Below, piece after piece: positions 32,881 through 43,968 of a stretch of 62,000 nucleotides of DNA (within the stretch, counting starts at the first letter, position 1; each line of letters begins with the position of its first letter). Source of the DNA: Symbiodinium natans. Its lineage: Eukaryota; Sar; Dinophyceae; Suessiales; Symbiodiniaceae. Made by a program: the position numbers and the translations under genes. The notes under the pieces were generated by a model. It saw nothing but the letters and a program-made list of their open reading frames with translations, made no database searches and was not told the origin of the DNA. The stretch is from assembly GCA_905221605.1 (NCBI GenBank), contig CAJNDS010002841.1, positions 1-62,000 of the forward strand, written 5' to 3'.

Positions 32881-35800
32881 AGTTTGAAAACGGGGACAGG
32901 ACGTACACTGTATCGATGCTTTGTGTTTGCGCACTTGCATGGTGTGCATGACTCGAGATTTTGTTTATATAAAATACGGGTACGCTGTGAGAGTGTTTGT
33001 TAAATATCTTTAAATGTCAAGTAGAAAAAAGTGCACTCCCACAGCGTCCCGGTCTCGAAGTAAACACTGCCTGGACTCGAGAAGCCGACGACGCACACGG
33101 GGCTTTTTCTCCTACAAGTTTTAGAGGTACGCAGGGTAGCTGGGGAATAGACTTCTACAAAGCTATACAAAGTACGGACACAGAAAACTGACTACCTGAA
33201 GGCGTCAATCAATGAACACCCAGTGCGCAAATGTACTTGGAGGGAGAATGTGACAGACCACCTTCAACATCTGGAGGAGGACGTCAAATGGCATGACGTC
33301 GTCATGCTACTCCCCATTGTAATGGAATCATCCTCTTCAGTCGAGGTGCACACATCTGGTCGTAGCCCACGGATTGGTCCTGCTGTTGCCGTTACATGAT
33401 GGGACGGATGCGGAGGCCGAGAACAATACGCTTCTGTCCAAGACTTGAAGCGGCTGTCATCTTTAAGAGCGACATTGGACTGAAAACGTCTGGCTTCTAA
33501 TGTAGGGCTGCAGTGCTTCTGAAATAGGTTAAACATGTGTGGCAGGCCCTAAAGACTCACTGAATCGCGAGTATGTTTGTCTCTTCATTCTCTGCCATGG
33601 GATTGGGAGGACCTGGCGACGTGATGAATACAGGATCGCGCACAAAAGTTTCGCCATCGAGCCAATACAACCTACACTACCTCTTGGGCTGCGTTGCCAA
33701 GGATCTCAAAGAAGGCGAGACCTGAACTGACTGTCTTTCATCCGATCCATGAGCCTGAGTCCTGAGTGCAATGAAGAACCGAAGGAATCGTGACCGCATG
33801 TAACCATTACCCTTCTCCAAGATGCAACGCCCCAAGCCGTGCAAGGGATCATACGATCATACGGCATACAACAGGCCCTTTAAACTCGGGGACGTGACCA
33901 ATGAACAGTGCATCCTTGAAAAGGTTTGCACACGGAATGACGGCATGGGTGGTCCAGGGACTGTAGTGAGGCATGAATTAGAGACTACTATACGGATCGA
34001 GTCCTGCATGCCCCAAAATGAAGTCTCTGAAGCCCTTACACACTTACCCACGGGCCTCCAAGAGTTTTCTGGCTCTCAACTCCTGGAGAGGCTGGACCAG
34101 GAGCATCAAACAGGTTGAAGTTTGGCTCATGGGCTAGGCATGTGACGACACACTGGCGCTCACTACCGGGGAAGTCTTGGGAATGACGACGAATAGGAGT
34201 CATCATCAAGACCATGACCCTACAAGCCCCGCACCCTCCGTAAAATGAACTCCCCTACGTAGATAACGAACGATACGGGGTGTAATGTAGAATGAGTTAC
34301 ATAAACGAACAATACCTTGTAGTTGTGCAGGAGTGCTACTGGTGTGTTGGGGCATATTCTGGGTTGTGAAAACTGCAGCCCTGGTTACCTTGTCCTGAAA
34401 ATCCCTCCTCGAAAGTCCTATCCCACAATTAAGGTAAGCGGGCACCTGACGTGGAATGTGCTCGATGAGTTCAATTCAGCATGTTTCACTCCATACGCAA
34501 TGTTCGATGCCAAGGTCGAGACTCCACTATCCCCAGACCATTTTCGTCTCCCGAATGGTTGAAGTTCAGATGCTGTAGAAGTGAAATACCTTGGTAGGAA
34601 GCCTTCGGTCCCAGTCCTACATTTCCTATTTAAAATTACTCTTTTTAAGGCGGCGGGCTGGGTTGACGTCGGCAATCGGGATTGCAACCCTCTGCGGGTT
34701 TCGGCGTGGTCGCGGTGCTAAAACCATCGTTTTTGACGTTTCTTGCACGGGCCATGCTCCACAAAAACCCCAGGATGCAATGCTTTACATATGCGCACTA
34801 TACAAAGTCCACCTCAGCTCTTCAAAGTTCTCATTCTACAGTTTTCATACCGATTGCAAACAAACGCGGCGCGTCAGTTGCAATGTGTGTGTGTGTGTTC
34901 GGGGTCTACGCTGGCATGAAGTCGGGTAGTGTATATTTCTACCATAAGGTACTTCTCATAGGTTGTGTAGGGATGTCGGACATTTCGGATTATGTAAACG
35001 CCCTTTCCATCTTGTGAATGCAAGGTTTCCTCGCTTGCTTTCATTTGACCCTTCTGTCGTTTTGCTTCATTGCCATAAGTCACGGTTGCTACTCTTGCTT
35101 CTCCTGCGTCCATCAGTAGGATACCTGAAAGGATTGAAGCTGCCAAGCACCCGCATTGTGAACGGGAAGCATGGACTTCAGCTGGGCACATCTTGGCACC
35201 CGGCGCCTGCCATGGACGATCTCAGGTCTCGCGCAAGAGGCGTGCTGTCTGGCACACGCATCACGAGCTGCGAAGCAGCAAGCAGGCTGGCATCGCGCAA
35301 GGTAGTTGTTGATGTCCGGGTTTGTTTGCTGCAACTCTTTAGCGATAGCAACTGCTTCCGAGGAGGCGCATACTTCGGAAACTGTGAACTGGCAAACGAT
35401 CTAGGCCTGAAGTTTGTCTGAGGGTTTAATTCTGTTGATAGGGCTGAAAAGGCGCTGGAACGCGCACATACACTCACGCTCCCCTCAAGGCATCTTGAAG
35501 TCTTGAGCCTCAGAGGATGGCCATGCCAAAGTCGTCCCTAAGATTGGTGCTCACAGCATATAACAGCTGCATTAGTATATGACTTATCGCAATCGCACGT
35601 GCATCCCTCCGTCCGTTCACTTGGGGTGACAACATTCGCTGCCACGCCGCCTCACGCGGCAAACGAGTTATTCTTTCTCTTGTTCCGTTCCTTTCTCGTC
35701 CCCATCTTCCAAGTTTTTATCAAACCAGGTCTACATTCGCCGACCTTGGTGGCATGCTGGACGGGGTTCAGAGGTGCAAACTTTTCGCTCCTTGCCCCGC

Positions 35801-35935
35801 AAACCGTGGAGGGCCGGGAAAACATAGTGAATGCAAGGACTCTCACGTCAAAGGCTCAGGGCCCCCGCTGGTTGCTACATTCATTTTCACCCGCTTCTCA
35901 ACATTTTTGAGAGTTCTATCCATCTCATCTGCTTA
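32881..35935. other. Mostly unassigned DNA
   Basis: Scattered ORFs up to 152 codons (34963-35421 plus, with an overlapping minus frame at 35178-35477) show no domain, and both strands read equally well, so I call none. A short TG-run lies at about 34880-34896. Confidence 0.4.
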
Positions 35936-36222
35936 GTTAGCATAGGCATATGCTCAGTTCAGCATTGCTCGGTTTAGTGTAGGTGTATGCTCGGTTTAGC
36001 ATGGGCATATGCTCCGCTGAGCATCCCCCTATGCACCTTTGAGCATCCCCCTATGCTCCGGCATTCCCCCTGTGCTCGCTTTAGGATACCCTCTGCCCAC
36101 AAGCACAGGCATATGCTCGGTTTGGCATAGGCATATGCTCGGTTTAGCATGGGTACATGCTTCTTTCAATATGCTCGGTTTAGGTGCGTGCTCGGTTCAA
36201 TATGCTCGGTTGAAGAAGCAAG
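35936..36222. repeat. ~25-bp minisatellite with CATATGC
   Basis: Imperfect copies of GGCATATGCTCGGTTTAGCAT and its variants (CCCCTATGC, GGTGTATGCTC), about ten in all. The repeated word contains the palindrome GCATATGC. Confidence 0.8.
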
Positions 36223-36404
36223 CATAATATTAACCAATGAATACTATTCATGGTTGAAAACAATGAAAGGCACCAACAACAGAACCAAGCTCCCGAAATG
36301 CACCTAAAGAACTTAAGAATTTCAAAGCGAATGAGGTGCGACACGAAGCCACGGAAAAGAACAACACGAATGAGGTAAGACATGTTCAATAATTTGATTT
36401 ATTC

Positions 36405-36962
36405 TTGAAATTAGTATACAGACCGAATGAGCAAGTTAAAGGACCGGAAAACCCCACATGCAAAGTAAGCCATGTGCTTGGGTGCCTTGCAAGAACTTCG
36501 CATCTCATGCCCAGATGGCGCACTCAGCGGACTTATTACACACATTACATTGGCTTCTTACCGAGGTGTCGTGTCAGTTCATCTATGGATTTACAGATTT
36601 ACATGCCCTGGCGTAAGCCTACGGAGGCAAAAGGGCCAAGGGTTTTCGCACGCTGCATTTTGGTGGTCCCAGGCACGTGGTACAGCAATCCTCAGCACAG
36701 CATCCCTGGGACGACCTGCCACCAGACAGCGCGGAATGGAGCAGTATGGTCGGATATGGACGGACTGCAGATTGAAATTTGGAAAACAACACGCATGTGT
36801 GGGGTGGTTCTAAAGGTCCTTTACAAGGATGGAGAAACAGGGAACCTACCTTTTGGTCATTTTGGGGACAGGTATTTGGAACAACTACCATGTATGTGCA
36901 TGGTGTGCATGTTCGAATTGCGAGACTATTGCGAGTTGCTGCCGCAGAGTCTCCGCAGATAA
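36405..36962 (+). CDS. Hypothetical ORF, 185 codons
   Basis: An uninterrupted plus-strand frame. Its second half (for example MDGLQIEIWKTTRMCGVVLK) is more protein-like than its first. No known domain, no neighbours in the same direction and no transcript evidence. It is long enough to be noted, but chance is a serious alternative. Confidence 0.2.
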   Translation: MKLVYRPNEQVKGPENPTCKVSHVLGCLARTSHLMPRWRTQRTYYTHYIGFLPRCRVSSSMDLQIYMPWRKPTEAKGPRVFARCILVVPGTWYSNPQHSIPGTTCHQTARNGAVWSDMDGLQIEIWKTTRMCGVVLKVLYKDGETGNLPFGHFGDRYLEQLPCMCMVCMFELRDYCELLPQSLRR

Positions 36963-37429
36963 ACATGACAGGACGGCATTCTCGTCGCAAACGGATCCTC
37001 GTGACCTGAATCTGGGGGAAGCAGCAGAAGCTGCGCAATGCTGTTCAGCTCCTGCATGAAAATGCGTACACCTGCTCCTGAGGCTGTGGACAGATTCTTC
37101 TGCCTTGCTCTTAGGCACCACTAAAGACCACCAAGATCACTAGATCACTGAGCGTGGGGCCGCTTGTAGCCATCGCGTTGCTCGAGATTACTCCCCAAAA
37201 GTCCATAAACCAACCAAAAGTAGGACGCCTTCGCCAGGCACGAAGGAATCCAACACAGGCAGAAAGCAAGCGACCCGATTCCTGCACAGCATCTGCATCG
37301 GCGCCGTGCATTGCTCAAGAGATAGCCGTAGAAAATGCTGCCTGACACATGTTCGTGTAAAGTAACGCCTTGCCACTGAAGCACTATGGGCTCTCGAGGC
37401 TATCAGTGGACGCCCCCTGCAAGATCGTT

Positions 37430-37791
37430 TAAGAGACAACCTCAACCCTTCCGGGACGGAGGGACTTTCTGTCCACGAGCTCGCTCGAGCCAGGACCCCA
37501 GGAGGCATTGTCGCTCAGGAAGTAAGTTAGGAGGATTTCACGTTTGTGGGGTATTGACTTGCTGGCCTGTCCCCGCATCCTAACATGACTCTGGCTTTTT
37601 TGGTTTCTCACTGCCAGGTCTCCAGGTCTGGAGAAAGGCACGGCAGGAAGATGCCTCGCTGAATTTGGGTCAGCTTCTCGTGTGAGAACTCTGAAACTGC
37701 GAATTTTGTCAGCCAGACGTTTCCGCAGGGCAAAAGGTAAGCCCACACACAGGAGAGGCATGGCCGGCAAGGTTTCAGTCACATCTGTCAC
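37430..37791 (-). CDS. Coding island, minus strand, unrecognised
   Basis: Minus-strand frame with LCVGLPFALRKRLADKIRSF and READPNSARHLPAVPFSRPG, suggesting one or more exons at about 37600-37791. Another piece, ASSWTESPSVPEGLRLSLKR, is at about 37420-37490. It continues the minus-strand series and may be the 3' end of the gene upstream or the next gene. No domain recognised. Confidence 0.4.
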
Positions 37792-37899
37792 CCTCGGCGC
37801 CGTTGAAGCTCTGTGGTGTCACTAGGGACACGGCTGACTGCCAACTGCCGAGCTATAGCCACTATGTGTCAGTATTGTCAATGCTCCCATGCATGCAGG

Positions 37900-38371
37900 G
37901 ACCCATTCGCTACTAGGCTGCAGTTCGGAAACTAGCTTGACAGCTATGGCTCAGCTGGGCCGCACAACGCATCAAAAAAGAAGCTCTCGCATTGTGCATG
38001 CTGCCGCGCTGCCAAACATTGCCAAACGGCGCGGCGTCCATTCCCTCATCATGCCGACTCTTTGGCCCCCTTGCCAAGCATGGCCACGAATGGGTGCACA
38101 AGGTCGCAGGAAAATCTCAGAGTCTGCGTTGCCTTGTAACGTCCGGCAACAGCATGACGCCACCCAACCCTGTAGCTTGCTGCCGCAAGCTCTTGCCAAA
38201 CGTCTGGTGTGTTGATGGTGGCTCAACGGCATCGGCAATAGCCTGAAGTACAGTCGAATCCCAAACAAAAATCTTTTGGGTGCTCATGGAACCGCCGCGT
38301 TGTAGCAAAAACGCGCCGCCATTCTCGACGAAGAGGAGCGATGCTGCGACGCGGCTCATCCTTGGAGACAT
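37900..38371 (-). CDS. Coding island, minus strand, possible continuation of the 42-exon gene
   Basis: The frame at 38117-38371 reads FVENGGAFLLQRGGSMSTQK and TVLQAIADAVEPPSTHQTFG. It overlaps, in a different frame, the last part of the proposed final exon. Either the final exon ends earlier and splices into this frame, or this frame is incidental. A further candidate piece, RHDEGMDAAPFGNVWQRGSM, is at about 38020-38070. Confidence 0.35.
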
Positions 38372-40784
38372 AGGCCTTCAGCGCACCGGGTCCAGCGGCC
38401 AGCGCAGCGACTTTGACAGGTTCTCGCATTGCCTGAATCTTGCGAACTTTAGGAATGGTCACAGGGTGCGAGGTGCTGGTGCCTTCGGGGTCTGAGGGGG
38501 TTTCCAATGGTTTCGGCTGGAGGAGATCTGAGCCCTCGACCGCGAAGTCCTCACAGTCCTCATAGTCACAGAGGTGCCTGGCCTTGACAGCTTGATCTTG
38601 TTTGCTTGATTTGCAAGTGCCAAACTGTGAGTGCCCGTCATGTGCTGAATCACCCTTCCATCACCCTTCAAACGACCCTTCTCCGACTCTTTTTGACCCT
38701 TCCGCGACCCTTCTCGTCCTGCCTGCAGACATCCAGGCATGGATCTGCGCAGCGAGCTGCATCTGCTGCTGCATCGCCAGCTGCTGCGGACTTGGCACCA
38801 AGAGAATGGCGGGAACGGCCAGTATTGTAGTAGCGTTTTGGAGGCTTCTGCCCGTGTGACCGAAGCTTGAGTTCATGCAGCTCCTGAAATACTTGCGTCA
38901 GGTTTTGCACTTTGGGAACGGCTAGCCCAAATGACTGAGGCTCCCGGAGCCTGGGCTGCATGACATGAACTGCGCCTGAAAAAGTACCTGGTGTTCTACT
39001 CCCAAAGTGGGTCAATGAGCACAACACAAAGCTTGAAGTCGACGGGCTCCGGGCTCCAGGGCAGGCGGAGGGGACCCGGAAGCTGCCAAAGGTTGAGACC
39101 TTGTAGAGTCTGTGGCTGTGCACGGCTGCGACGATTGGGGATTGGGGCCAAACACCGCCGGAGGGCTGCAGGAGGTAACACGAGTGCATACAAGTACTGT
39201 CAGTGCTGCAGGTGTTGTAGAGTCGTTGTAGAACTACGCGGAACTTGTGGGATTTTGTGGGCTAGCCTTGACAAACTTGAGAAACTAATCAGGCGAGCCC
39301 CCATGGAAGCCGCCAAATTACCACATGAAGACTTACAGATCTTCAGGATTAAGGTCAACAATGCACAAGCAAAGATGTCGAGAGCGTTCTTGCTCTAAGG
39401 CCCCTGCATGCGGCTGTAGAGGTTCAGCAGTGACTGGAGAGTGGCGAGCTGCTGTGCCTTCGAAGCGCAAAGATCAAAGAAGCTGTCATGCTCACATACC
39501 ACCTCACACCTGAATGCAGCTCAAGGTACCTGCAGCTGCTGAAGTTGAAGCTGCTGGACCTGCAACTGCCTCAGCAAGCAGGGCGACAGAAGTCAATGAT
39601 ATGTAGCACGCTGACGCACCCTTGGCATTCGTAACGTGGTGTAGGGATAGGTCAGCCAGGCCGTACTGGGGTCGACCAAAATGGACTTAAGTGCCGTCGC
39701 GAAGCTGCGCTTGGAGATGCACGTTTAGGAGCTGCTGGTTCTGTGCGGACGGGACCTGTCGGGACTGAAGACGACTGAAACCCTGGGCCCTCATGCGCAC
39801 TTAAGGATAATTACACCGGATAAACCAGATAAACCTCTGACACATCCCGAAGCCCTGAAGCATGGCTGGACAACTGAAACTGCCTGGACAGCCTCGGAAA
39901 GCTGCAGCTGCATGCCTGCCAAGCAGGCACCGACGTGCGACTCATGATGACTCAATAAACGGTCAGGGGCCACAAAGGCTTCACAGGGCTCCAAACCCCT
40001 CAGACCAACTTGCGCCCCTCATTGGGATCCCAGTGCTCTGATCTCAGCAACACGCACAACATGCAAACTACGTATGATCGTTCCCAAGTCATGTGGGAGC
40101 AGTTCTACCAACTTCGCCGCTGTAAGCCATGGGCCAAATCAAATACAAACGGACCTAGATTAAACTCTAGACTCTAAACACCTGCTACCTAGAAGACTGG
40201 AACGCGCTGGTCCTGGGACGAGCTGGACCTCCATGGGCAAGCAACCAGCCTGCGAAGAACTGCGGAAGCCACTCAGGCACCTAGCGACTTCCAGAGTCAC
40301 CCCGAACCCAGCCTGCATCTCAGGTGGCTCCGGCCCTGCAGATTACAGAGACCAGGAGGTTTTTAGCGAGCCCGAAGGTGGAGGAGGAAGATGCCAGAGG
40401 AATGTACATGTGTCGAGAGAATCGAGCTCCCTGTATTCCTTGTGCTCGTAACAGCCATGCAATGTCAACCTCTACAGCTGTGGTACCTGCTGCAACGCTA
40501 GATTCATATTGAGAACTTGCCAAGTCTGCCTGGAGTTGGGGACTCCGGATTGGCCGGTGGCGAGAGGTCGGGTGTTTGCTCCTCAACATGCGCATGAGCA
40601 GTTACAGAATTTGCGCAGGCAAGGCTTCAAGTGGGAGAACGAATCTCCTCCTCCAATTGCTTGGGAGGTATGACGCAGGGAATGTGCTGCCGCGGCGCCT
40701 GCCCGCATGAGGCGCAGCGACAAAGCTACGACTGATTGCTAGGTGTTGTCGGGCGGATTCGGGAGTCAGGGGCTTGGCCTCGGG
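38223..40784 (-). CDS. 42-exon gene, part 4 (3' exons): Q-rich and low-complexity region
   Basis: Proposed exons in gene order: 40740-40784, 40530-40581, 40439-40486, 40229-40335, 39884-39988, 39709-39755, 39530-39569, 39402-39457, 39100-39165, 38723-38883, and a last one from about 38596 to the stop at 38223. Phases agree across all junctions. Coding character is clearest in EQTPDLSPPANPESPTP, LLSHHESHVGACLAGMQLQL, QLQVQQLQLQQLQ, AQQLATLQSLLNLYSRMQ, SPQQLAMQQQMQLAAQIHAW and HLCDYEDCEDFAVEG. The Q-rich pieces continue the coiled coil of part 3. Donors are GT, GC and one GA (after 40439); acceptors are AG, often AG|G. The frame of the last ~150 bases is uncertain. No known domain; role unknown. 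Confidence 0.55.
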
Positions 40785-40880
40785 CTCAGCAAAGGCCACC
40801 AAGGCACTCATAGCACCTCTGAAATCACATCACACTTGCGAGCAAAAGCTACTAGAGCTTCAGTGAGCAGCACTTGTCAC

Positions 40881-43734
40881 CAGTGTGGCAGCCCCGGCAC
40901 TGTCTTGCGGCGACTCCTGTTGCCGCTCTTGCTGCTCTCGCTGCTCTCGCTGCCGTTGCAGAAGTTCTTGCCTCTTGGCCCGATCTTCCTGATGCACTGC
41001 AGAAGGCCTTTCCTTCACTGACCCTCTCCCAATGCACGAGTCACACTACTGTCACGATTGACGGCTAAAGCCGCGCATTCATGCGCAGACGTCCTCGATT
41101 CTCTTCAGCCGGACCCTCCTCTCTTCCTCCTGCTTCTGCAACCTGACTTGAGAGCTTGAAGCTAACTTCTCGCGCATGGGCTACAGAGATGGAGTCTCGC
41201 TGACTTCACGATGGACAGCTGGGGCTGAGGCTGAGTGTCAGCGAGGGTCAGGTGGAAGTGGGGAAAGCATCGGGTGACGGGTGGCTACTAAGCAGGCCGT
41301 CCTATATGATAATTCGCCCCTCTCCCACCCACCCCACCCACCCTGTGCCCGACTCCACCCTTCCCCCCCCCCCCCCCCCCCCCCACTTCCCCACCCCACC
41401 CTTCAACCCTACCCCCTCCTCTACCGGCCGGCTTGTTGTCTTGCCACTCCCACACTTGGGGTTTCTTCACATTTTGGGGGCCTGGTCGATACATGAGCCT
41501 GCGTGTTACACCTGGCTTCACACCTGCGATCTCCGGTTTGGGTTGCCTCGCCGCTGGGCATGCCCAGGTCGCGTAGCGCCAAAAACACGTGACAGCGCAG
41601 TGAAACTTGCAAACCATAGTGTACACCCCGAATCCCTACCAGAAAGCTCAAGCGCGCTCCCCCATGCATTCTTAAGCCCCCAAAGCACGACAGACCGCAA
41701 GCCAGCAATCGCGCTGGACACTTTGGGCAGGCGACTCTAAGCGGCGCTTCTTGTCCGCCAGCTGGGCCATAAGCACACGCTGCTGGTAGTCCTGTGGAGC
41801 GGCAGCAGATATCGGCTTGTGGCTTTTCGGCATGGAGACATCGCTTGAGGCATCAATTTCGCGGGCCCCATGACTCAGCAGTGCAATTGAGCGTGCTTAG
41901 GACGCTCGAAGATGTAGTGCAAGGGACCCCGCCCCCGTCAACCTGAAACTCTCAACCCAACCCCCTAACAAATTTCCTGCTGGGAAGGCTGGGGCCTCCA
42001 GGTTCAGATCCTTCTCGCGCTTGAAGCTCTGGAGGATGTCCTCCGGAATCCTGGGGCTCTAGGGAACCCAAGCCCGATGATGCTGCGATCGGGAGACCTA
42101 GACCCAGCTACTCGGGTACGGATGTATTCACACCTGACAGTCCTACAGCTTCTTGGCACTGGCATGACTTCATGAGATGCAAGATGATTCCATGCCGGCT
42201 TCTCGTTCCCTTCTCAATCCATATGATTATCTTTCGCACAGTGAAATAATCATTAGAGTCCAGTTCTTAGTGCTGCCCAGGAGCGGCTCCTCGACAAATT
42301 GGCCAGTTGCAGGGTCCCAAACACTCCCCGGAGCGAGGTCACCTTCCACACAGCGACATAGGCGAAGGCTCCCAAGGATGGCGAAGCCGTTGGATTTAAG
42401 GGCCTTCCCCTTCATACAGTTACGCACGACCGAGCCAGGGCCAGGATTTGCGATGTCAAGGAGTGGTCCAACTGATGCCCTCGCTGCGCATAGTGCACTT
42501 GGTGCCGAAACATCTACTCGAGACTCTCATTGCAGCATTGACTGATCCATGCTGGAACCCAGGAATAAGTTGAGATGTAATAACATAGCAAGACCCTTCT
42601 GGGTGTTCTCGTGCGCACAAACACATCGAGGGCGTGCCTGTTGCAACTTTTCAATGGAATGCTGAAGCTGGATACCAAGAGACACAACACGATGGTGGGG
42701 GTTTGTGGCCGGCACCTGCTTCGCTGGCAGCGCTGGCTCGCGCAGGATCCTCTCAGAATCAGATGGATCTCATGAAGAAGTGGGGAGTGCTGCATCATGT
42801 GGTCCACTACTTCGGTCGCGAGGATGGCACAATGGACAAAGTAAGGAGGAGACCTCCCGAAACGGAAAGATGACATTGGCTTTGTTGTTGTGCGACAATC
42901 TCTTCCAATGTTTTTGCCACAATGAGTTCTGCAAGCATGCTGTCATTGGAATAACTCTGATCCCCACGGGGGCATGCAAATCCCATAACTTAAAAAGCGA
43001 GCATCAACGCATATTAGTGAATTGTAGGGCGTCAGCACGCGCATCTCAAACCCTTCTACCAGCTTTCTCGGAGCCTGTCCTCCTTGCTCGACGCATCTTC
43101 CAGAACACTCTGAACCTCACATGACATGGTGAGCCAGCCAACTTATGTGGGACGCCTCGACCTGTGTGTGCCCCCTCTGCGTGTTGCAAGCTCTGGTGGC
43201 CACAATGAGTCCAGGGTTGTCCCGCAAGCCTCCATCCGGCCCCTGCGATGTGCAGCACGCTCCCGAGCTGCCTCAGAAGTCAGCCTCACAGTGCGTCGAG
43301 GGTTCTGGGTTTTTGGGAGCTCAGCTCAATACAAAAAGCGAGCGACAGAGAGAGAGAGAGAGAGAGAGTGAGAGAGAGAGAGAGAGAAAGAGAGAAAATG
43401 AGAGAGACAGATGGGAGTGGGTTTTGAGTCTATAGTTGTCGGAGTTTAGGGGTTTGTCTTGCAGTGAGTGACATTCATCTGCTACGGCCAGGAGTGCTTA
43501 AACATGTATGAAGTACTTACTCACTGAAACAGTTTTGCAGCGACATGCCAACTTGAACCGGCATGCACAACCTCACTTCTTCATCGGACTTCAAAAGAAA
43601 GAAGTAGGCAAAGCAACCGCTGACTCCGAACAGCAACGATGTCGGCCTCACCCGCCGCTCGGAAGCCTCCAAGCAGGTTCTGGGCGGCTCTTTCGCTGGC
43701 TCCTCCTCAAGACTCAAAAGCCCAGAAATCGAGA
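40881..43734 (-). CDS. 42-exon gene, part 3: coiled-coil core
   Basis: Exons in gene order: 43652-43734, 43521-43588, 43230-43284, 43060-43115, 42240-42479, 41977-42050, 41736-41895, 41091-41142, 40881-40988. The joined frame stays open and each junction phase matches. It reads SLEEEPAKEPP, then LTSEAARERAAHRRGRME, VQSVLEDASSKEDRLRESW, a compact region with GFAILGSLRLCRCVEGDL and SVWDPATGQFVEEPL, then IPEDILQSFKREKDLNLEAP, and a strong helix: MAQLADKKRRLE joined to LQKQEEERRVRLKRIED joined to EDRAKRQELLQRQREQREQQ. The helix continues smoothly over two introns, the best sign that the path is real. Donors include a textbook GTAAGT at 43520, and one GA donor after 41977. Likely a coiled-coil protein; partner and location unknown. 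Confidence 0.65.
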
Positions 43735-43968
43735 CTGTAAGGAGTGGTGGCACATCGCATGTCTAACAGGACATCGGGTGGGGGTGCAACACTGGCTTAG
43801 GAGGTCGGAGGCAAACTTCGAGGTAGTGACACAAACGGGCACAGCAAAGGAAGTAACAAGCACCTTCAAAAACCTCCTCACCATGTAGTTTCCCTTGCAG
43901 GCACAGGGCAGACATACACTCACCCTGACTGATTGGCTGATTTCAGGGGTCCTCGTCTTCATAGCTAC

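Noticed and set aside
40454-40667. Plus-strand exon with CGTCCNA...TCQVC and a good GAG|GTATGA donor
   Set aside because: It overlaps minus-strand exons that belong to a phase-consistent chain; a chance open frame is more likely.
42746-42840. Plus-strand exon with AG|G acceptor and GTAAGG donor
   Set aside because: It lies within a minus-strand intron and no other plus-strand exon connects to it in phase. Kept as a caution that single exons can look convincing by chance.
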